Source of the DNA: Dethiobacter sp.
GTDB taxonomy: Bacteria; Bacillota; Dethiobacteria; DTU022
Assembly: GCA_018333405.1 (NCBI GenBank)
Contig: JAGXSR010000072.1
Span: forward strand, 1-11,742
Direction: 5' to 3'
DNA length: 11,742 nt
Below the pieces are notes generated by a model. That model worked only from the letters and a program-made list of their open reading frames with translations. It was not told the origin of the DNA and did no database searches. How positions within the stretch are numbered: the first letter of the stretch is position 1; every line of letters begins with the position of its first letter. This document shows positions 6,924-11,742 of the stretch, one piece after another. The position numbers and the translations under genes were made by a program.

Positions 6924-6963
6924 CCTTTGGCAGGCGGTGATATTTGGCACCACTTACCAAAGG
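6924..6963. promoter_or_regulatory. probable enhancer site 2, extended palindrome
   Basis: Core CGGTGA-N6-GCACCA (6935-6952) repeats the architecture of site 1 and lies about 168 bp upstream of the predicted livK start. It is framed by CCTTTGG (6924-6930) and CCAAAGG (6957-6963), a perfect inverted repeat with exactly the same centre, making a 40-bp nested palindrome. Its right edge is 7 bp from the putative -35 of the rightward promoter, so the same protein could also control its own operon. The function is inferred from position and symmetry. Confidence 0.6.
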
Positions 6964-6970
6964 ATACAGA

Positions 6971-6998
6971 TTAGCACGAACTTGCCGAATATTATAAT
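6971..6998 (+). promoter_or_regulatory. sigma-A-like promoter for the CBS protein and regulator
   Basis: TTAGCA (6971-6976) and a perfect TATAAT (6993-6998) are 16 nt apart on the plus strand, with a predicted start near 7005. The -35 is weak (4 of 6 matches), which would fit a low-level promoter for a regulator. No sigma-54 motif was found in this direction. Confidence 0.5.
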
Positions 6999-7078
6999 AT
7001 TTATACGTTTTTTTAAAGGAATTAATGCCGGCCGAGCAGAATATAGCTGCTAAACTGATGCAATCAGGAGGCTATGAT

Positions 7079-7555
7079 ATGTACGTTCATCTGATCATGT
7101 CGACCGATGTGATTACTATTGCCGAGGACGCCACCCTTGAAGAGGCGATTAACCTGTGCACCGGGCGCCGGATCAGCGGGATGCCGGTTTTAAACCGGGA
7201 AAATAAAGTGACCGGCGTTATCTCCGAAAAAGATATCCTCGCCTTTACCATACAGGAGAAGATCGTCCCCTTTACCAGGTTGGCCGCTTTAACCGGGCAA
7301 AACCCCGATCTGAAAGAAATGGACCTGCTTCGCAACAGCATGGATAAGCTTGCGCAAACTCCGGTTAGGCACGTTATGACCTCCGATGTGATCACGATTA
7401 CAGAAGAAACTTTAATCGCCGAAGCGGCCCGAATCATGAACCGGCACAAAGTCAACCGTATCCCGGTGGTCGATAAAGAGAATAAGCTCAAAGGCATCGT
7501 CACCAGGGCCGACCTGATCTCTTATCTTGCCGAAAAAGAAGAGAATCTTCGGTGA
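7079..7555 (+). CDS. two-CBS-domain protein
   Basis: 158 residues that are almost entirely a Bateman module: CBS1 from MYVHLIMSTDVITIAEDATLEEA to about residue 60 (VTGVISEKDIL), a helical linker, then CBS2 from VRHVMTSDVITITEETLIAEA to the end (LKGIVTRADLISYL). CBS pairs bind adenosine-containing ligands such as AMP, ATP or S-adenosylmethionine and usually control a partner. The start at 7079 is preferred because AGGAGG is 7 nt upstream and the protein then begins like other stand-alone CBS proteins. An in-frame ATG at 7025 (AAAGGA, 4-nt spacer) would add 18 residues that do not look like domain sequence. The next gene, in the same direction about 45 nt downstream, is the sigma-54 activator, so this protein may report energy state to it (inference). 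Confidence 0.88.
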   Translation: MYVHLIMSTDVITIAEDATLEEAINLCTGRRISGMPVLNRENKVTGVISEKDILAFTIQEKIVPFTRLAALTGQNPDLKEMDLLRNSMDKLAQTPVRHVMTSDVITITEETLIAEAARIMNRHKVNRIPVVDKENKLKGIVTRADLISYLAEKEENLR

Positions 7556-7601
7556 TGAACAGAAACTAAGATGATAATGCAACAAGGAGGCGGGGAACGT
7601 T

Positions 7602-9014
7602 CTGGAGGAGCCGCTTAAGCGACTGAAAGAAAACGGCATTGAAACCCTGGCTGACCTGATCAAGATACTGCAACAATCATATGACGGCATCATCCTCACC
7701 GATACTGCCGGACGGGTAATTCTGGCCAATGACGCGGCGGTTCAGCGTTTGGCCAATATTTATTCCGGAACCATCGTCGGTAAAACACCCAGAGAATTGA
7801 TGAACTCAGGGATTATCCTGGAAGAAACCAAAGCCAAAATCCAATATGGGGAGAATCAGAGCGCCGTCCTGATTACCCATAAGCTTAAAAGCGGGGTGGA
7901 GGTGTTGATCACCAGCGTGCCGGTAAAGCATGACAACGGTGATCTGTGGTGTTTTATCGCCAATTTCCGGGAGATAACCGATCTGACCAATTTAAGAAAA
8001 GAGCTGGAGGAGAGCAGGACTCAAACCCAGTCCTACTTATCCGAGCTAGTCGAGCTGCGGAACCGGTTGCTGAAAGCAAATCAGGTGATCGCCCGCAGCA
8101 TACCGATGCGCAAGATCATGGAGAAGTTGGTTAAAATATCAACCGCGGATGTCAATATATACCTGCACGGAGAATCCGGGGTGGGCAAAGAAGTTGTGGC
8201 CAAGCTTGTCCACGCGATGAGCCATCGCAAAGAAGGACCGTTTATCCAGATTAATTGCGGCGCGATCCCGGAAAACTTACTGGAGTCTGAACTTTTCGGC
8301 TACGAGAAAGGCGCCTTCACGGGCGCCAGCCGCCTAGGCAAACCGGGCATTTTGGAAATGGCTCAAAGGGGAACAGTGCTGTTGGATGAGATCGGTGACC
8401 TGCCGTTAAACCTGCAGGTTAAGCTTTTAAAGGCCATACAAAACCGGGAATTCTACCGGGTCGGCGGAGTAAAACCGGTGAAGATGGATATCCGTATTAT
8501 CAGCGCCACGAATAAAGATCTGGAGGAGATGGTTAAACAGGGTAGATTTCGTGAAGATCTTTTCTACCGGATCAATGTGATCCCCATTTTTATACCTCCC
8601 CTGAGGGAGCGTCGTGATGATATACTTCCTCTGACTTATCATTTTCTGCAAAAATTTAATAAAAAATACAGCTACGATCGAATTCTCGCTCCTGAAGTCT
8701 GCCGGAACCTGGAGCAGTATGACTGGCCGGGCAACGTGCGGGAGCTGGAAAACATGATTGAGCAGATGGTGGTCATGAGTGAAGAAAGACAGATCCGCGC
8801 TTACCATCTGCCTCTGCATATCCTTCATCACCCGGACGGCGATCTGTCCGGTGAACTAAAGACCCTTAAGCAAGCGGTGGCGCAAATGGAGAAAAAAATG
8901 ATCGCTGAGGCAATCAAGAGATGCGGCTCTATACGCAAAGCCGCGGAAATTTTAGGTGTCGACCATTCCACCCTGGTAAAAAAACAGCAGAAATATAGCA
9001 ACTTAACCGGCTGA
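7602..9014 (+). CDS. PAS-domain sigma-54-dependent transcriptional activator, TyrR-like Fis HTH
   Basis: About 470 residues. The N-terminal PAS domain (roughly 15-110; the stretch SYDGIILTDTAGRVILAN is typical) senses a ligand and is followed by a coiled-coil-like linker. The AAA+ domain has Walker A GESGVGKE (190-197), an intact GAFTGA loop (237-242) that contacts sigma-54, Walker B LLDEIG (260-265), the sensor region FREDLFYRINV and WPGNVRELEN. The C-terminal HTH reads RKAAEILGVDHSTLVKK. There is no receiver domain, so it is a one-component activator, probably of the divergent livK promoter. The start is unusual. The frame opens at 7578 without any in-frame ATG, GTG or TTG before a TTG at 7749, which would cut the PAS domain in half. 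AAGGAGG at 7584-7590 points to a start at CTG 7602 or the GTT at 7599. Confidence 0.87.
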   Translation: MEEPLKRLKENGIETLADLIKILQQSYDGIILTDTAGRVILANDAAVQRLANIYSGTIVGKTPRELMNSGIILEETKAKIQYGENQSAVLITHKLKSGVEVLITSVPVKHDNGDLWCFIANFREITDLTNLRKELEESRTQTQSYLSELVELRNRLLKANQVIARSIPMRKIMEKLVKISTADVNIYLHGESGVGKEVVAKLVHAMSHRKEGPFIQINCGAIPENLLESELFGYEKGAFTGASRLGKPGILEMAQRGTVLLDEIGDLPLNLQVKLLKAIQNREFYRVGGVKPVKMDIRIISATNKDLEEMVKQGRFREDLFYRINVIPIFIPPLRERRDDILPLTYHFLQKFNKKYSYDRILAPEVCRNLEQYDWPGNVRELENMIEQMVVMSEERQIRAYHLPLHILHHPDGDLSGELKTLKQAVAQMEKKMIAEAIKRCGSIRKAAEILGVDHSTLVKKQQKYSNLTG

Positions 9015-9439
9015 ACAGGCCGTTGAACTGCCTGAGTTTAACACTTGATACCACGCTATATTCCGATAAAAGGTATATCCCGGCTTTACCAGCGAGCCTA
9101 AAATGGCGGACGATCATACAAATAAGCTTGCTGGAAAGCTCCTCTGCCATTTATCCCGGAGAACGGCTGCACTTCGATCTAATTATTATTACCGCTACCT
9201 TTTTCCTTAAAAAAAGTGCCCAATTTTAAAGGCTTTTTAGGGCCTCAACGGGCAAATTGGGCTGAAGGCATAATACAACCGGTTCCAAACAGCTTGCTCC
9301 GGGCGTCCATATTAGATCAGATCCGCAAAGATTTCCGCGCCGCCAGTCCGATTGCCGCAACCGGAAAATGCGGCAGATATTCCCCGACCGGCTCAGCGGT
9401 TATACCGTTAACACGCAATACTCACGTGCTATGCTCCGT
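9015..9439. other. convergent spacer without recognisable gene
   Basis: This 425-bp stretch lies between the ends of the rightward regulator gene and the leftward crotonase gene. Open frames in it are short, lack ribosome binding sites and resemble no family known to me. Apart from the terminator at 9209-9262 nothing was assigned. Just after the regulator stop a weak CAGGC/GCCTG hairpin has no T run, so the rightward operon has no clear terminator here. Confidence 0.5.
9209..9262 (-). terminator. terminator of the thl-hbd-ech operon
   Basis: A perfect 9-bp inverted repeat, GCCCAATTT (9218-9226) and AAATTGGGC (9254-9262), encloses a 27-nt loop with an inner AGGC/GCCT pairing. On the minus strand it is followed by a T run (9215-9209), so it fits a rho-independent terminator for leftward transcripts, about 180 nt past the crotonase stop. 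No T run is present in the rightward direction. Confidence 0.65.
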
Positions 9440-10231
9440 TCATCTGCCCTTCCATTCAGGCGGTCTTTTTTCGACAAAAGCCTTCGGTCCTTCAACAAAA
9501 TCTTCCGATTGATACATGGCCTGCTGCCCCGGAAACATGCTATCTATTGCCTCCCGCAAGGTCAGATCCAACCCTTTAACCGTTGCTTCCTTAGCGGCGC
9601 GGATACTTAAAGGGGCGCCAAGGAGAATTTCCGCGGCTGCCTTCTCGGCGGCTGAAATCAGCTCGGCCGGCGGAACAATTTCCGCGACGAGCCCGTATTG
9701 CATAGCCTGCTGCGCCGTGATTCTTTTTGCGGTCATAATCATATACTGCGCCAGGTGGTAGGGTATCTGCCGGGGCAGACGATGCACGCCGCCTGCTCCC
9801 GGGATCAGTCCGACGCGCGTTTCAGGCAATCCAAAGCCGGCGTTTTCAGAGGCGATAATGATGTCGCAGGCCAGGGCAATTTCAAACCCGCCGCCCAGAG
9901 CCAAACCGTTCACTGCCGCTATGAACGGTTTGTAGCAGTCCAGCCGCGAGGTTATCCCGGCAAACCCGCCTTTTACCTCTTTCATGATCTCGCGCATCTT
10001 CTCCGGACCGTGTACGGCTTGAAATTTCAAGTCGTTTCCCGCGGAAAAGGCTCTGTCTCCCGCGCCGGTAATAATACACACCCACTGCTGCGGATCGGCA
10101 TCAAAATCATTGAAGGCGCGGTCCATCTCCACGCTGACCAGTGGGCTGACCGAATTCATGACCTCGGGCCGGTTGATCGTCACCGTAGTGACATGGCCCT
10201 TTTTCTCTACTTTGATCAATTCATAGTTCAT
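9440..10231 (-). CDS. enoyl-CoA hydratase/isomerase, CaiD-like crotonase
   Basis: 263 residues, the normal size for a crotonase. It should add water reversibly to a 2-enoyl-CoA. The oxyanion-hole segments SAGNDLKF (63-70) and ALGGGFEIAL (111-120) are present. Both catalytic glutamates of hydratases are conserved: Glu117 in GGGFE and Glu137 in FGLPETRVG. By comparison from memory it resembles carnitinyl-CoA dehydratase CaiD more than classical crotonase, sharing GGFAGIT, LPETRVGLIPGAGGVHRLPR and the C-terminal SEDFVEGPKAF / EKRPPEWKGR. The ATG at 10231 has AAGGAG 7 nt upstream and lies 23 nt after the hbd stop, so the gene is third in thl-hbd-ech. In this context crotonyl-CoA is the likely substrate, but a gamma-substituted crotonyl-CoA is possible. 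Confidence 0.88.
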   Translation of the reverse strand: MNYELIKVEKKGHVTTVTINRPEVMNSVSPLVSVEMDRAFNDFDADPQQWVCIITGAGDRAFSAGNDLKFQAVHGPEKMREIMKEVKGGFAGITSRLDCYKPFIAAVNGLALGGGFEIALACDIIIASENAGFGLPETRVGLIPGAGGVHRLPRQIPYHLAQYMIMTAKRITAQQAMQYGLVAEIVPPAELISAAEKAAAEILLGAPLSIRAAKEATVKGLDLTLREAIDSMFPGQQAMYQSEDFVEGPKAFVEKRPPEWKGR

Positions 10232-10254
10232 AGTTTTACTCCTTGCCCGACAGA

Positions 10255-11124
10255 TTATTTTTTATAACTGTACCAGCCTTCGCCGGTCTTCTGACCGAAC
10301 TTGCCTTCGGTAACCTTTCTCACCACGCTCGGCGTCGGCAGATCTGCGCGATCACCGGACTCGTAAAAATGACTCATGCCGATATCGTAAGCCAGATCGA
10401 TGCCGGTTAGATCCATCAGGCGAAATGGACCCATCGGATGACCGGCGCCATACACACACGCTTTATCGATATCTTCAATCGAGGCTACTCCCATTTCCAG
10501 CATCCACTGTGCTTCCTTCGAAATGGCGGCAAAAATACGGTTTAAGACAAATCCGTCAACTTCCTTTTTGATCAAAATAGGTATTTTATCGATCTTTAAG
10601 CAAAAGTCCATCATGCACTGCGCGGTTTGATCAGAGACATGAGGCCCCTGGACGACTTCAACCAGTTTCATGACCAGGGCCGGATTGAAAAAATGAAGAT
10701 TACAGACCTGCGCGGGCCGCTTTGTGACATCGGCAATCCGTGAGCTGACGATATAAGAGCTGTTAGTGGCCAGGATGGCTTCCGGTGGCGCAAATTTATC
10801 CAGATCAATAAATACTTTTCGTTTCAGGTCGACTCGCTCCAGCACGGCTTCAATAACCAGATCGGCATCTTTAACCGCTTCTTGCAGATCGCCTGTAAAA
10901 GAGATTAAACTTTTGGCCTTTTTGGCCTCCTCTTCCGTAAGCTTACCCTTCTGTACGCGGCCAGGCAGGTAGCCGTCAACAAACTGTTGCGCTTTTTCCA
11001 AAACAGCCGGAATAACATCTGTTCCTACCGTTTTAAAACCGTACAGTGCGCACTGCAGGGCAATCTGGTGACCCATATTGCCCGCTCCGACAACACAAAC
11101 ATTTTTTACCTCATCAATTCTCAT
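10255..11124 (-). CDS. 3-hydroxyacyl-CoA (3-hydroxybutyryl-CoA) dehydrogenase
   Basis: 289 residues, the length of clostridial single-function 3-hydroxybutyryl-CoA dehydrogenases. The N-terminal Rossmann fold has GAGNMG (13-18), with Asp36 at the end of the second strand indicating preference for NAD. Catalytic residues are in place: Ser122 in TNSS, His144 in HFFNP, Glu156 in VEVVQG and Asn195 in GFVLNRIF. The C-terminal domain contains GAGHPMGPFRLMDLTGIDL and ends in a lysine-rich tail after GEGWYSY. It interconverts 3-hydroxyacyl-CoA and 3-ketoacyl-CoA in the cytoplasm. The start ATG at 11124 follows GAGGAGG with suitable spacing. It lies 67 nt after the thiolase gene and 23 nt before the crotonase gene. 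Substrate chain length cannot be read from the sequence; C4 is favoured by the neighbours. Confidence 0.92.
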   Translation of the reverse strand: MRIDEVKNVCVVGAGNMGHQIALQCALYGFKTVGTDVIPAVLEKAQQFVDGYLPGRVQKGKLTEEEAKKAKSLISFTGDLQEAVKDADLVIEAVLERVDLKRKVFIDLDKFAPPEAILATNSSYIVSSRIADVTKRPAQVCNLHFFNPALVMKLVEVVQGPHVSDQTAQCMMDFCLKIDKIPILIKKEVDGFVLNRIFAAISKEAQWMLEMGVASIEDIDKACVYGAGHPMGPFRLMDLTGIDLAYDIGMSHFYESGDRADLPTPSVVRKVTEGKFGQKTGEGWYSYKK

Positions 11125-11191
11125 CTTTTGCTCTCCTCCTCTATTTTTTTCGAACAGCCAAAACCAACCTCGCGCACTGAGATTTTCGTGA

Positions 11192-11742
11192 TCAGAACCG
11201 GAGATTCTCTATGACTGTGGCTACGCCAAGTCCGCCGCCGCAGCAGGAGCTGAAAAAGCCGTATTTCCCCCCCCTGCGAATCAGTTCTTTCATGGTTAAA
11301 AGACAAATCCGGGCTCCGGAAGCGCCGTTCGGATGGCCGTAAGCGATGGCGCCCCCATTCGGATTCCAATTTCTCTCCAGATCAATCTTCTCACCCGTCT
11401 GACGTTCAAGCTCCTTGATCACGGCTAAATTCTGCACGGCAAAAGCCTCGTTGCATTCCATCACCTCTATATCCGCAAGCTTTAAGCCGGCGCGCATTAA
11501 GGCCTGGGGGATCGCGTATGCCGGTGCGATGCCCATGATCTTAGGATCTACGCCAATGTCGCCGCCGCTTAACCATTTGGCTAGCGGCGCATACCCAAGT
11601 TCAAGCGCTTTTTCTTTGCTCATCATCAGCACAAAAGCAGCCCCGTCGTTGCGCCCGGAGGCGTTTCCGGCCGTCACTGTCCCATTCGGAATAAATGCCG
11701 GCGGCAGAGCGGCAAGGGCTTCCAGGGAGGTTTCGCGGGGAT
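11192..11742 (-). CDS. acetyl-CoA acetyltransferase (thiolase), C-terminal part
   Basis: The 5' end is cut by the right edge; 183 codons are visible and the frame stays open to the edge. The visible part covers the thiolase C-terminal half: PNGTVTAGNASGRNDGAA, the NEAFA loop (ECNEAFAVQ), the catalytic His in YGHPNGASGARI, and the second catalytic Cys in SSCCGGGLG. In the last motif the residue after the catalytic Cys is another Cys rather than the usual Ile, Val or Ala. The first catalytic Cys lies outside the window. An internal GTG at 11677 falls inside the conserved TVTAGN motif and is not the real start. Thiolases join or cleave acetyl units, here probably acetoacetyl-CoA to two acetyl-CoA. 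It appears to be upstream of hbd and ech in one operon. Confidence 0.9.
   Translation of the reverse strand, partial: PRETSLEALAALPPAFIPNGTVTAGNASGRNDGAAFVLMMSKEKALELGYAPLAKWLSGGDIGVDPKIMGIAPAYAIPQALMRAGLKLADIEVMECNEAFAVQNLAVIKELERQTGEKIDLERNWNPNGGAIAYGHPNGASGARICLLTMKELIRRGGKYGFFSSCCGGGLGVATVIENLRF

Noticed and set aside
6944..6960. Possible rightward sigma-54 promoter (TGGCAC at 6945-6950)
   Set aside because: The -12 part at the required spacing reads ACCAA, without the essential GC. The TGGCAC belongs to the second palindrome.
7025..7078. Upstream ATG extension of the CBS protein
   Set aside because: The 18 added residues do not look like domain sequence, and the internal ATG has a much better AGGAGG at optimal spacing; the longer form cannot be excluded.
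9216..9512. 98-codon plus-strand frame crossing the spacer into the crotonase 3' end
   Set aside because: It starts inside the terminator, has no ribosome binding site, shows no recognisable motif and overlaps a well-supported gene on the other strand.

Overview
The window looks like part of the chromosome of an anaerobic, probably syntrophic or fermentative Firmicute of the Peptococcaceae / Desulfotomaculum-Pelotomaculum kind. This is inferred from strong AGGAGG-type ribosome binding sites, frequent TTG starts, moderate GC content, a Gram-positive style lipoprotein, a TyrR-like PAS/sigma-54 activator and gene content for CoA-ester carbon metabolism. No RNA gene other than a riboswitch, no mobile element and no CRISPR array is visible.

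Layout from left to right. (1) At 1-260 there is a minus-strand cobalamin riboswitch with its own promoter. It reads off the left edge, so its target gene is not in the window. (2) 367-6644, all minus strand: a six-gene unit in transcription order livK-livH-livM-livG-livF plus a 4-hydroxybutyryl-CoA dehydratase (AbfD)-like gene. An intrinsic terminator hairpin lies between livK and livH. (3) 6645-7078: a divergent control region with a near-perfect sigma-54 promoter facing livK, two palindromes of the same design placed about 90 and 168 bp upstream of its predicted start (probable enhancer sites), and a sigma-A-like promoter facing right. (4) 7079-9014, plus strand: a two-CBS-domain protein and a PAS / AAA+ / Fis-type sigma-54 activator, which probably starts at a non-AUG codon. 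(5) 9015-9439: a gene-poor convergent spacer with a minus-strand terminator. (6) 9440 to the right edge, minus strand: thiolase (cut by the edge), 3-hydroxyacyl-CoA dehydrogenase and a CaiD-like crotonase, in transcription order thl-hbd-ech.

How the parts may work together (inference): the sigma-54 activator senses a metabolite through its PAS domain, and possibly adenylate state through the CBS protein. It switches on a high-affinity importer together with a radical-type [4Fe-4S]/FAD dehydratase. The dehydratase product, an enoyl-CoA such as crotonyl-CoA, could then be hydrated (ech), oxidised (hbd) and cleaved (thl) to acetyl-CoA. The imported substrate would be a 4-hydroxybutyrate-like or other gamma-substituted acid. 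No CoA-transferase/ligase or alcohol dehydrogenase for the activation steps is in the window. The dehydratase keeps all four cluster ligands known from Clostridium aminobutyricum but differs at two acidic active-site positions, so its substrate may not be 4-hydroxybutyryl-CoA. That dehydratase and the self-contained sigma-54 circuit around it are the most interesting parts of the window.
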